A stretch of 34,453 bases of DNA from Acidobacteriota bacterium. Its GTDB lineage: Bacteria; Acidobacteriota; Terriglobia; 20CM-2-55-15. The notes beneath the pieces are model-generated. The model worked only from the letters and a program-made list of their open reading frames with translations, was not told the origin of the DNA and did not search any database. The stretch is taken from assembly GCA_003223875.1 (NCBI GenBank), contig QHWY01000009.1:1-34453 (forward strand). The letters run 5' to 3'. A program made the translations under genes and the position numbers. Positions 16,409 through 24,337 of this stretch are shown here, piece by piece. Each line of letters starts with the position of its first letter. The first letter of the stretch is position 1.

Positions 16409-17029
16409 ATGGATCAATTAATGGCTGAGAAACTCGCAATCCGCGAAACCATCGACAACTGGATCTTGTGGCGTGACGCCGGCGATTGGGAGCGCTTCAA
16501 AACCGTCTGGCACCCCGAAGGTTGGATGAACGCTACCTGGTTCCAGGGACCCGCTGAACAATTTATTGAGGTCAGCCGCGAGGGCTTCAACAAAGGCGTC
16601 AATATTCTGCACTTCTACGGCGGCTTTAGCTGCGACATCGCGGACGACCGTGCAATCGCGCAAACCAAAATGACCATCAGCCAGCGCGCCAGTGTTGAAG
16701 GCGTTCTCGTCGACGTGTTGTGCACCGGACGGATGTACGATTTCATGAAAAAGTATCAAGGACGGTGGGTCGTTCGCCGCCGCCAACCGATCTATGAGAA
16801 GGACCGCATGGATCCCGTCAATCCTTCAGCCACCCTCAAGCTCGATCAGACAGTGCTCGACAGTTTTCCCGAGGGCTACCGTCACCTCGCTTACTTGCAA
16901 TCGAAAATCGGTTTCCCTGTGAGGAAAGGCTTGCCCGGATTGAAAGGAGCATCCGTCGAGAAGCTTTACGCCGAGGGCAAGGCATGGCTCGCGGGATCTG
17001 AAAAGCCCGGCGACCCGAACTGGGCATGA
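16409..17029 (+). CDS. NTF2/SnoaL-like domain protein
   Basis: The ATG is preceded by AAGGAG at a good distance. The N-terminal 130 residues form a cone-shaped NTF2-like fold typical of SnoaL-type proteins (KLAIRETIDNWILWRDAGDW, HPEGWMNATWFQGPAEQFIE, GRWVVRRRQPIYEKDRMDP). The C-terminal 70 residues (YRHLAYLQSKIGFPVRKGLP) form an extra helical tail. Members include isomerases, hydratases and aromatic-ring enzymes, so no reaction can be assigned. The stop overlaps the start of the PEBP-like gene (ATGA), so the two are translated together. Confidence 0.83.
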   Translation: MDQLMAEKLAIRETIDNWILWRDAGDWERFKTVWHPEGWMNATWFQGPAEQFIEVSREGFNKGVNILHFYGGFSCDIADDRAIAQTKMTISQRASVEGVLVDVLCTGRMYDFMKKYQGRWVVRRRQPIYEKDRMDPVNPSATLKLDQTVLDSFPEGYRHLAYLQSKIGFPVRKGLPGLKGASVEKLYAEGKAWLAGSEKPGDPNWA

Positions 17030-17625
17030 AGAGAGTTTTGAAACATTTGTTGTGGATCGTCCCGTCGATCCTGGTTCTTGCGATCGTCGCGCTCGCCGCC
17101 TACGCGGCGAGTGCGAGAAGCGCCGACGCCAGTTACCACAACAAGCTTCAGAAAACGATTCAGGTTTCCAGTAAGAGTTTTCAGAGCGGGCAGGAAATGC
17201 CTTTGGAGTTTTCGTGCAGAGGAACATCCACGGCGCCTGCCATCCAGTGGATGAATGCTCCGGACGGCACACGCTCATATACCCTGATTGCGATGGATTG
17301 GGATGCGCCTTCGCCCAGGCTGCGATTGTTTCCGATCGTGCATTGGATCTTGTACAACATTCCGCAAGACATGACGGAAATTCCTCCGGGGAGCGCCAAC
17401 GCCGACTTAACGCGAAACAAGATTGTGCCCGGATTGAATATCGCCCGACAGCCCCGATATATGGCTCCGTGCCCGCCGTTGGGAACGCATCGCTATGAAT
17501 TTCGCATTTATGCGCTCGACATAGATCAGCTCCAGCCGCCGTCGAACGACAGGGCCGGCGTGATGAAGGCGATGGAAGGACACATTCTTGGTTATGGAGA
17601 ACTGGTGGGATTGAAATCACCCTGA
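17026..17625 (+). CDS. PEBP / Raf-kinase-inhibitor-like protein (YbhB/YbcL family)
   Basis: An N-terminal hydrophobic segment (WIVPSILVLAIVALAAYAA) anchors or exports the protein. The rest is a PEBP fold: SKSFQSGQEMPLEFSCRGTS, SYTLIAMDWDAP, VHWILYNIP, CPPLGTHRYEFRIYALD. The DxDAP and GxHRY motifs that line the ligand pocket are present. Bacterial members bind small anionic ligands and have no settled role. The four-base overlap with the NTF2-like gene suggests a shared function. Confidence 0.92.
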   Translation: MKRVLKHLLWIVPSILVLAIVALAAYAASARSADASYHNKLQKTIQVSSKSFQSGQEMPLEFSCRGTSTAPAIQWMNAPDGTRSYTLIAMDWDAPSPRLRLFPIVHWILYNIPQDMTEIPPGSANADLTRNKIVPGLNIARQPRYMAPCPPLGTHRYEFRIYALDIDQLQPPSNDRAGVMKAMEGHILGYGELVGLKSP

Positions 17626-17629
17626 AGGG

Positions 17630-17697
17630 AATAGCCACAAAAAGGCACAAGAGACACAAAAAGCCTTTTCTGAATTTTGTGCCTTTTTGTGGCTATT
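17630..17697. repeat. Perfect 21-bp inverted repeat at convergent gene ends (copy 1)
   Basis: AATAGCCACAAAAAGGCAC plus AA (17630-17650) is exactly complementary to 17677-17697, with a 26-base spacer. It lies between the PEBP-like gene and ftsB, whose stop codons face each other, and ends one base before the ftsB stop. It can form a strong hairpin with a T-rich strand and probably works as a two-way terminator. A second copy lies at 19727. Confidence 0.88.
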
Positions 17698-18003
17698 CTA
17701 ATTTTCCGGTGAGACGAGAACGACTTCGCCCGGCTTCACCAGCTTCAATTCTTCGCGGGCGAGTTTTTCGATTGCGGCGGGATCCGTGCGCAGTGCCTGG
17801 ATTTCAGTGCTCAGCTGTTGGTTCTCAGCATCGACTCTTTTGATTTCGGATTCGATGGCGCCAAGTTTATCGGCCTGGGCGTGGACCTGAAGAGCGCCCT
17901 TTTCATTGAAGACAGCCAGCAAAAGCATCGCGACTGTAAGCAGGCCAAAAACCGCCAGTGCGATTCGGACGATGACGCCTTGCGTTAAGCTTCTGTGATC
18001 CAC
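17698..18003 (-). CDS. ftsB: FtsB/DivIC-type septum formation protein
   Basis: The GTG at 18003 is chosen because GGGAG lies five bases before it and it gives the expected 101 residues. The frame is also open further upstream, within the mutase gene. A short N-terminus is followed by one membrane segment (VIVRIALAVFGLLTVAMLLL) and a coiled coil (LGAIESEIKRVDAENQQLST). The conserved end is DPAAIEKLAREELKLVKPGE and VVLV, the hallmark of FtsB/DivIC. The protein would link FtsL and FtsQ in the divisome. The start overlaps the end of the phosphohexomutase gene by 19 bases. Confidence 0.85.
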   Translation of the reverse strand: MDHRSLTQGVIVRIALAVFGLLTVAMLLLAVFNEKGALQVHAQADKLGAIESEIKRVDAENQQLSTEIQALRTDPAAIEKLAREELKLVKPGEVVLVSPEN

Positions 18004-19391
18004 TGTCTCCCGTATTCCAGAAGTCTGTCGAGATCCGCTTGTGATGTGGACTCCGCGTAATAGCGAACGACCGGTTCGGTACCCGAGGCTCGCATCAAGA
18101 CCCAACTGCCATCGTCGAACAGAAGCTTCAGGCCGTCCACTCGGTTCTGCTCGACGACACGCCGGCCGTGAAATTCATGAACATCCGCTGCGATCTTCTG
18201 TTGGACTCGAGCGCTGATCGCCGGATCGAGCTTCACATTCAGGCGGCGATTATATACTTCTCCGACTTTCGAAAAAAGATCCTTTAATTGATTTTTCAAA
18301 GATTTACCGCGGCTCGCCAACATTTCCGTGATCAGCAGACATGCTAGGATTCCATCCTTCTCGGGAACGTGGCCTCGAATGGAAAGTCCGGCGCTCTCCT
18401 CGCCGCCAAGCACGATGCGTCCTTCCTTTATATATTCTCCGATGTATTTGAAGCCGACCGGTGTTTCGAGAACTTCACGCTTGTGAAGCCGGGCAACGCG
18501 ATCGATGAGATGGGTTGTCGCGACGGTCCGCGCTACGCCGCCGGGCCAGCCGCGGCTCTCAATTAAGTAATCGAGCAGCATCGAAATCAGTTCGTTCGGG
18601 TAAATGAATTCGCCGCCTTCGTCGAGCACTCCGAACCGGTCCGCGTCGCCATCGGTGGCAAGTCCGAGCCTGAGCCAATTCTTCTTCATAGCGGCCTTCA
18701 GCTCACCAAGCTGTTCGTCGGCGGGTTCCGGATGATGGCCGCCGAAGTACACGTCTCGTGTTGCGTGAAGCACCATGACTGGAATGTTGTCCTGTCGAAG
18801 CAACCCGTCGAGATAACCTCCGCCAGATCCATGCAGCGCGTCATAGGCAAGACTGAGATTGGCGTCACGGATCTTTTTCAGGTCCACCTTTGTTGCCAGA
18901 TCGCGAAGGTAAGCGGGACCGATATCGACCGTCTCAATCAGCGTGTCATTCGGTTTCGCCGAAAACTCCCAATTCGACTGCTGGAGCTGAACGATCTTCT
19001 TTTCGATTTCCGAAGTGACCTCGGGAAGGGCGGGCGCACCATCGGATGTGGAAAATTTCAAGCCGTTGTATTCTCCGGGATTGTGGCTGGCGGTGATGTT
19101 AATTGCTCCGTCGAGCTTCTCGCGAACGATTGTGAATGCCACTGCCGGCGTGGGTACTGCTTGTGAACACAGTCTCGCGCGAATATTCTGAGATGAGAGC
19201 ACGCGCGCGACTTCGCGCCCGAAGTGTTCGGAAGCGAAACGAGTATCGTAGCCGACGAGCAGGACCGGGGAACTGTTGCCGCGTTTCACATACCGGCCTA
19301 TCGCTTCCGTCGCGAGCCGGACATTCGCAAACGTGAAATCATCGGCTATGATTGCGCGCCATCCGGACGTGCCGAACTTAATAATGGCCAT
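17985..19391 (-). CDS. Phosphoglucomutase/phosphomannomutase family enzyme
   Basis: The ATG at 19391 gives the standard beginning MAIIKFGTSGWRA. The 468-residue enzyme has the phosphoserine loop TASHNP (S102), the metal loop DGDADRFG (D247, D249, D251), the sugar-binding GGEES (329-333) and the phosphate-binding RASGTEP near the end. It interconverts hexose 1- and 6-phosphates, supplying sugars for cell-envelope and glycogen synthesis. Glucose versus mannose preference cannot be read from the sequence. Its start is only 18 bases from the divergent cutA start, and its end overlaps ftsB. Confidence 0.93.
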   Translation of the reverse strand: MAIIKFGTSGWRAIIADDFTFANVRLATEAIGRYVKRGNSSPVLLVGYDTRFASEHFGREVARVLSSQNIRARLCSQAVPTPAVAFTIVREKLDGAINITASHNPGEYNGLKFSTSDGAPALPEVTSEIEKKIVQLQQSNWEFSAKPNDTLIETVDIGPAYLRDLATKVDLKKIRDANLSLAYDALHGSGGGYLDGLLRQDNIPVMVLHATRDVYFGGHHPEPADEQLGELKAAMKKNWLRLGLATDGDADRFGVLDEGGEFIYPNELISMLLDYLIESRGWPGGVARTVATTHLIDRVARLHKREVLETPVGFKYIGEYIKEGRIVLGGEESAGLSIRGHVPEKDGILACLLITEMLASRGKSLKNQLKDLFSKVGEVYNRRLNVKLDPAISARVQQKIAADVHEFHGRRVVEQNRVDGLKLLFDDGSWVLMRASGTEPVVRYYAESTSQADLDRLLEYGRQWITEA

Positions 19392-19409
19392 AAGGAGATC
19401 ATAATCAAC

Positions 19410-19730
19410 ATGACCGACAAGATTATCGTGTTTGTTACATGTGAATCGAAAGACGAAGCGGAAAAGATCGCACAGTCGGTCGTGACAAGTAAGTTTGCGG
19501 CGTGCGTGAATGTCGTGCCGGGAATTCGTTCCTGTTACGTGTGGGAAGGAAAGCTGACGTGGTCGGATGAAGTGCTGCTGCTGATTAAAACCACGCGCGG
19601 CCGTTTCGATCAGCTTCAAGACCGGATCAAAGAGCTACACAGTTATTCGGTTCCGGAGATCGTGGCGGTGACCATTGACGATGCCTTCGATAAGTACATC
19701 GATTGGATCGACACGTGTATAGGGGGATAG
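19410..19730 (+). CDS. cutA: CutA divalent-cation tolerance protein
   Basis: AAGGAG (19393-19398) fixes the start at 19410. The 106-residue product is a typical CutA: IIVFVTCESKDEAEKIAQSV, FAACVNVVPGIRSCYVWEGK, EVLLLIKTTRGRFDQLQDRI, SVPEIVAVTID and YIDWID. CutA forms a trimer with a ferredoxin-like fold and has been linked to copper tolerance, though its true role is unsettled. The stop codon TAG lies inside a palindromic repeat. Confidence 0.95.
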   Translation: MTDKIIVFVTCESKDEAEKIAQSVVTSKFAACVNVVPGIRSCYVWEGKLTWSDEVLLLIKTTRGRFDQLQDRIKELHSYSVPEIVAVTIDDAFDKYIDWIDTCIGG

Positions 19731-19790
19731 CCACAAAAAGGCACAAAATTCACAAAGGCTTTTGTGGTTTTTGTGCCTTTTGGTGGCTAT
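19727..19790. repeat. Inverted repeat at convergent gene ends (copy 2)
   Basis: ATAGCCACAAAAAGGCACAA plus AA (19727-19748) pairs with 19769-19790 with a single mismatch. It is the same element as the copy at 17630 and again sits between converging genes. The cutA stop (19728-19730) and the gamma-synthase/lyase stop (19789-19787) both lie inside its arms. It is likely a bidirectional terminator. Confidence 0.88.
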
Positions 19791-20926
19791 TTTTCAAAGG
19801 CGCGTTCGAGATCGGCGATCAAGTCCTCGACGTCTTCGATTCCGACCGAGATCCGTACGAGCCCATCGGTGATTCCCAACCGCGCGCGCTCCTCGGGCGG
19901 TACGGAGGCGTGCGTCATGGTTGCGGGATGCGAGATCAACGTTTCCACTCCGCCAAGACTTTCGCCGAACGAACAAAGCTTCACGGCCTCGAGGAATCTC
20001 TTTGCCCGATCCAGGCCCCCGAGATCGAACGCGATCATTCCACCGAAACCCGTCATCTGTTTTTTCGCGAGGTTGTGTCCGGGGTGGCTTGACAAACCAG
20101 GATAGTAAATCTTGCGAACGTCCTTCCGGCCGGCAAGGTATTTGGCGATTGCTATCCCATTCGCATTGTGGGCTTCCATTCGCACGGCAAGCGTCTTGAT
20201 GCCCCGCAGCACGAGCCATGAATCGAACGGAGACAGAATCGCGCCTGCTGCGTTTTGAATGAACTGCAGGCGAGCGGCGTCGTCCTCGCGTTTGAGGACC
20301 GCAACGCCTCCGACGCTATCGCTATGGCCGTTCAGATACTTGGTTGTCGAATGGACCACAATGTCGGCGCCCAGATTCAGCGGTCGCTGAAAGTAAGGCG
20401 ACATAAATGTGTTGTCCACCACCACCCGGCAATCGTGCCGATGCGCAACGTCGCAAACAGCGCGGATATCGGTGATGACCATTAGGGGATTAGTCGGCGT
20501 TTCGACAAAAACCATTCGCGTGTTCGGCCGAATCGCTCGTTCGAGATCGCCCAGATTCGATGTATCGACGTAGGTAAATTCGACGCCATAATTCTTCACG
20601 ATCTTGTCGAACAGCCGAAAAGTTCCCCCATAGACGTTTTCGGTGCAGATGGCGTGGTCACCATTCTTCAACAGAAGATGAGTGATTGCGGTTGTCGCCG
20701 CCATTCCTGAAGCGAAGGCGTAGCCGGCGCAGCCACGTTCCAGAACAGCCATGTTTTTCTCGAGTGCCATACGCGTTGGATTTTGCGTCCGCGCGTATTC
20801 GAAGCCTTTGTGTTTGCCCAGGCCTTCCTGAACGTACGTCGAGGTTTGGTAAATCGGGATGATCACTGCGCCCGTTGTGGGATCCGGCTCTTGGCCGGCG
20901 TGAATAGCGTCTGTTTTAAAGCCCAT
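19787..20926 (-). CDS. Cystathionine gamma-synthase/lyase family PLP enzyme
   Basis: The 379-residue transsulfuration enzyme carries the PLP lysine in VHSTTKYLNGHSD (K196), the ring-stacking region SGMAATTA, the phosphate-binding YARTQNPTR and the cofactor aspartate in VVVDNTF (D171). It moves sulfur between homocysteine and cysteine, in either the synthase (MetB) or lyase direction. Sequence alone does not separate MetB, MetC and gamma-lyase. The last codons run into the palindromic repeat that supplies the stop. Upstream, only 15 bases separate the start from the big capped repeat, so its promoter may lie in that repeat. Confidence 0.92.
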   Translation of the reverse strand: MGFKTDAIHAGQEPDPTTGAVIIPIYQTSTYVQEGLGKHKGFEYARTQNPTRMALEKNMAVLERGCAGYAFASGMAATTAITHLLLKNGDHAICTENVYGGTFRLFDKIVKNYGVEFTYVDTSNLGDLERAIRPNTRMVFVETPTNPLMVITDIRAVCDVAHRHDCRVVVDNTFMSPYFQRPLNLGADIVVHSTTKYLNGHSDSVGGVAVLKREDDAARLQFIQNAAGAILSPFDSWLVLRGIKTLAVRMEAHNANGIAIAKYLAGRKDVRKIYYPGLSSHPGHNLAKKQMTGFGGMIAFDLGGLDRAKRFLEAVKLCSFGESLGGVETLISHPATMTHASVPPEERARLGITDGLVRISVGIEDVEDLIADLERAFEK

Positions 20927-20941
20927 ACGGGAAATTGTACT

Positions 20942-21130
20942 CCCCTCCTAAGTTAGGAGGGGTGCCGAGCGCAGCGAGGCGGGGTGGTTCCGATGAGATC
21001 CACCCCGTCTTCGCTTGGACTTCTTTTGAGGCTGCGCCCTATTTCTTGAGGCTGCGCGCTATCGCGCTTGCGTTTCGCGCGGGCTCGCGCTTCGCGGTTC
21101 ACGAAGCGACCCCTCCTAACTTAGGAGGGG
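20942..21130. repeat. 189-bp repeat capped by CCCCTCC/GGAGGGG palindromes (copy A)
   Basis: Both ends are near-identical palindromes, CCCCTCCTAA-G-TTAGGAGGGG at 20942-20962 and CCCCTCCTAA-C-TTAGGAGGGG at 21110-21130. Inside are GCCGAGCGCAGCGAGGCGGGG, GGTGGTTCCGATGAGATCCACC and several GCGCGC-rich blocks with GCTCGCGCTTCGCGG. The unit separates the start of the gamma-synthase/lyase from the end of ftsK and provides the ftsK stop codon. It has no open frame of note. It resembles a non-autonomous, MITE-like or REP-type mobile repeat. Confidence 0.85.
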
Positions 21131-23367
21131 AGTTCGTAGTCATCCCGATTTATTAAGACTTCCCGGGGTTTTGTTCCATCCGGCGGGCCGATGATACCGT
21201 CCCGCTCCATCGCATCCAGAAGGCTGGCTGCACGGCCATATCCGATGCGCAAGCGCCGTTGAAGGACAGATGTGGAAGCCTTGCCCATTTCGATGACGAT
21301 TCGCCGAGCCTCCTCATACAATTCGTCGATTTCGCCCTCTGCTTCGGCTAACTCGGCGCGCTCTTCGGGTGATTCCAATATGCGCTCGTTGTAAGCCGGT
21401 TTTCCTTGCGTCTTCAGGAATTCAACTACCTTGATGACCTCTTCTTCGGTCACTAGCGGTCCGTGCACGCGCACCAGACGCGAGGAACCCGGCGGCAGGA
21501 ACAACATGTCGCCGCGGCCGAGGAGTTGTTCGGCGCCGTTGGAATCCAGAATCGTCCGGGAATCGACCTTCGAGGCGACGCGGAATGAAATGCGGGCAGG
21601 GAAGTTTGCTTTGATCAAGCCGGTAATGACGTCCACCGACGGCCGCTGAGTCGCGAGGATCAAATGAATACCCACAGCGCGAGCCATCTGCGCCAATCGA
21701 GTGATCGATTCTTCGACCTCACGTGGAGCCGTCATCATCAGGTCGGCCAGTTCATCGATGACAATCACGATGTGCGGCAACCGTTCGCGATCGTCTGCGG
21801 CATTGCTCGATTCGTCGCTCAAGCCAGGAATCGGCAGTTGTTGGATCTGCTCGTTATAGGCTTCGAGATTCCGGACACCGCGCTTCGCGAGCTTCTTGTA
21901 TCGCATTTCCATCTCGGTGACAGCCCACTTCAACGCATTTTGCGCAATTTTCGGTTCGGTGACGACCGGCACCAGCAAATGCGGGATGTCCTGATACAGT
22001 CCCAGCTCGAGCCGTTTCGGGTCGATCAGGATCATCTTGACTTGATCGGGCCGCGAGCGGAAGAGCAGCGAAAGAATCATCGTGTTAATCGAGACGCTCT
22101 TTCCCGTGCCCGTCGAGCCGGCGGCCAGCAGATGGGGCATTTTCTGGAGATCGGATACAACTATTTTTCCGGTAATGTCTTTTCCGAGCGCCAAAGGCAG
22201 CCGGTGGGTGCTGAGCTGATAGTCCGAGGATTCGAGGAGTTCCCGAAGCACGATCGTCGCACGCTCGTCATTCGGGACCTCCATACCCACCGTCGATTTG
22301 CCCGGAATGCGGTCAATGCGCACCGATTCGGCTTCCAGCGCCAAACAAAGGTCGTCACCCAGGCTGGTGATCCTGGAATATTTGACGCCGGCCTCGGGCT
22401 TGAATTCGAATGTCGTTACAACAGGTCCAGGATGTATCTTTTGGACTGCGCCTACCACCTCGAATTCACGAGCTTTCTGTTCGATGAGACGCGCGCGTTG
22501 CCGAAGTTCGTCTTCATCCACTGCAATCGCTGCGGCAGGCGGATGGAGCAGTCTCGTAGACGGGAATTCGGGGTGGAGTGGCGAAGGCTTGGCGGATTTG
22601 GGTTTGGGTACTGGACCCTCACCTGGCGCGACAGCGATGCTGTCGCGCTCTCCTCTTCCAGAGGAAGACGAGGGTTCTTTGTCGGTGGTGATTGTTTGAC
22701 TTTTCGGGGTTTTTTCTTTTCTAGGTCCACTCTCTTCGAACGCCTTTTCACGAAGCCACACGGCCTTCCGCTCAGCCCAACGTTCCGAAAGCATCGACAC
22801 GAAATGAAAGCGCGACTTCAGAATTCCTGCCGCCCATGTGAACGAGAAAGTCGTCGAAAGGAAGAGTGAGATAAGGAACACGGCAATGAGCACGACTACC
22901 GTGCCCGCCGGGTTCAACGATGCTTCCAGCGCATCGGCGAAAACGATCCCAAACAATCCACCAGCGGGAAGGTATCCACGAACGAGGGGAAAGGATGGCG
23001 CAAGTGAAAATGAGACAGATAACGTAAAGAGCATCAGAATCATTCCCGACACACGGATGCCCAAGTTTCGGACGGGCCGGGATGCCAGCCAATAAAACGC
23101 GAACACCCCGAGAAAAATCGGAATGAGGAAAGCCGAATAGCCCCACAGTTGGAAAAAGACGTCAGCGGTATACGCTCCGGCAAAGCCGACAAAATTCGTG
23201 GGACGGGTATCGAAATGGGGGTTTTTACTGATGTTGAATGATGGATCGTCGGGATTGAAGGAGATGAGACACAGGCCGCATAGAACAGCCATCGTCAGAA
23301 GCAGTAACCCAACACATTCGTTGGTCCGACGATGATCGGTCGGTACCAGGTAACCCCTCCAAGCCAC
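21121..23367 (-). CDS. ftsK: FtsK/SpoIIIE DNA translocase
   Basis: The 748-residue protein has four N-terminal membrane segments (about 18-38, 72-95, 102-125 and 152-182) and a charged, Ser/Pro-rich linker (about 205-280). The motor domain shows Walker A GSTGTGKS (417-424) and Walker B VIVIDELADLM (D538/E539). A C-terminal gamma winged helix (KASTSVLQRRLRIGYGRAAS) reads KOPS-like sequences. It pumps chromosome DNA through the closing septum. The start is a GTG with no clear ribosome binding site, nine bases after uppP, so coupling is likely. The last residues ELPS and the TAA come from a palindromic repeat. Confidence 0.95.
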   Translation of the reverse strand: MAWRGYLVPTDHRRTNECVGLLLLTMAVLCGLCLISFNPDDPSFNISKNPHFDTRPTNFVGFAGAYTADVFFQLWGYSAFLIPIFLGVFAFYWLASRPVRNLGIRVSGMILMLFTLSVSFSLAPSFPLVRGYLPAGGLFGIVFADALEASLNPAGTVVVLIAVFLISLFLSTTFSFTWAAGILKSRFHFVSMLSERWAERKAVWLREKAFEESGPRKEKTPKSQTITTDKEPSSSSGRGERDSIAVAPGEGPVPKPKSAKPSPLHPEFPSTRLLHPPAAAIAVDEDELRQRARLIEQKAREFEVVGAVQKIHPGPVVTTFEFKPEAGVKYSRITSLGDDLCLALEAESVRIDRIPGKSTVGMEVPNDERATIVLRELLESSDYQLSTHRLPLALGKDITGKIVVSDLQKMPHLLAAGSTGTGKSVSINTMILSLLFRSRPDQVKMILIDPKRLELGLYQDIPHLLVPVVTEPKIAQNALKWAVTEMEMRYKKLAKRGVRNLEAYNEQIQQLPIPGLSDESSNAADDRERLPHIVIVIDELADLMMTAPREVEESITRLAQMARAVGIHLILATQRPSVDVITGLIKANFPARISFRVASKVDSRTILDSNGAEQLLGRGDMLFLPPGSSRLVRVHGPLVTEEEVIKVVEFLKTQGKPAYNERILESPEERAELAEAEGEIDELYEEARRIVIEMGKASTSVLQRRLRIGYGRAASLLDAMERDGIIGPPDGTKPREVLINRDDYELPS

Positions 23368-23376
23368 GGGACGATT

Positions 23377-24189
23377 TTAACGGATTCCAGTCCAGATTGC
23401 GAGAAGCACCGCAATACCTAGTGCAATGCGATAGTAAACAAACAGATATGTTGTGCGAGTTTGCAAGTATCGCATGAGAAACGCGATAGCCAGGTAACCG
23501 ACCACCCCGGCCGATAGGATACCGGCAATGAATGGCGTCAATTGATCGATTGTGGCCGCCCCTTTGACCATTTCCAAGGTCCTTTTCGCAACGGCGCCAC
23601 CGATGATCGGCGTCGAAAGATAAAAAGAAAACCGGGCAGCGGTTTCGCGCTTGAGGCTGCGGAACAAGCCTGCACTAATCGTGACCCCGGATCTTGATGC
23701 GCCGGGCACGATGGCAAATGCTTGAGCCACTCCGATGGTGATGGCGTCACCCCAGGAGATTTCGTCCAGACTTTTTTTTCGCCGGCCGGTAATTTCTGCC
23801 ACCGCGAGTACTAAAGCCAGCGCGATAAGCATCATCGCGATCACCTGCGGATTCCGCAGCGCATCCTCGACCTGGTGCTCGAACAATGCGCCCGCTATCG
23901 CGCCTGGAATCGTTGCCACGACGATCTGCATCAGCGTTCGAGCATTGGGTGCCTGCGTGCGTCCTCGAATTATGCCGAACGCCGAACTGATGAGGGCGAT
24001 CCAATCGGCGCGAAAGTAGATGAGCAGAGCGATCAGTGTGCCCAGGTGAAGCGCGATATCGAAGGAGAGACCGGGATCAGGCCACCCCGCGGCCCACGGT
24101 AGAAGAATCAAATGGGCTGTACTGGAGATTGGAAGAAACTCGGTGAGGCCTTGAACGGCTCCGAAGACAATCGCTTGAAAGATAGTCAT
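23377..24189 (-). CDS. uppP: Undecaprenyl-diphosphatase UppP (BacA)
   Basis: The 270-residue membrane protein has both signature motifs: GLTEFLPISSTAHL (14-27, with the catalytic glutamate E17) and PGASRSGVT (162-170, R166). Hydrophobic segments span most of the length, as in BacA. The enzyme removes a phosphate from undecaprenyl diphosphate so that the carrier lipid can be reused for peptidoglycan and other wall polymers. It is followed at nine bases by ftsK, placing two envelope and division genes in one transcript. Confidence 0.96.
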   Translation of the reverse strand: MTIFQAIVFGAVQGLTEFLPISSTAHLILLPWAAGWPDPGLSFDIALHLGTLIALLIYFRADWIALISSAFGIIRGRTQAPNARTLMQIVVATIPGAIAGALFEHQVEDALRNPQVIAMMLIALALVLAVAEITGRRKKSLDEISWGDAITIGVAQAFAIVPGASRSGVTISAGLFRSLKRETAARFSFYLSTPIIGGAVAKRTLEMVKGAATIDQLTPFIAGILSAGVVGYLAIAFLMRYLQTRTTYLFVYYRIALGIAVLLAIWTGIR

Positions 24190-24196
24190 TAGTATG

Positions 24197-24315
24197 CCAA
24201 GCCGCGAAGCGGCGTGAGAAAATAGCCCAGCGCATAAGCGTCGGGATCCGTATTCATCTAAATCACAGCCCCAGGGAGGCGACAGGTTAAAGGTGTGCCG
24301 CCGCTTCGCGGCTGC
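24197..24315. repeat. Repeat unit with GCCGCGAAGCGGC ends
   Basis: A palindromic GCCGCGAAGCGGC (24201-24213) and its inverse, within GCCGCCGCTTCGCGGC (24297-24312), bracket about 80 bases that hold a weak dyad (CCCAGCGCATAAGCGTCGGG). The unit fills the gap between rnj and uppP. It looks like another small palindromic repeat family. Confidence 0.55.
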
Positions 24316-24337
24316 GGCATCGTTACCGAGCTTCCAA

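Noticed and set aside
21664..22869. A 401-codon open frame on the plus strand
   Set aside because: It is antisense to ftsK, has no recognisable domain, and is explained by the codon usage of the real gene.
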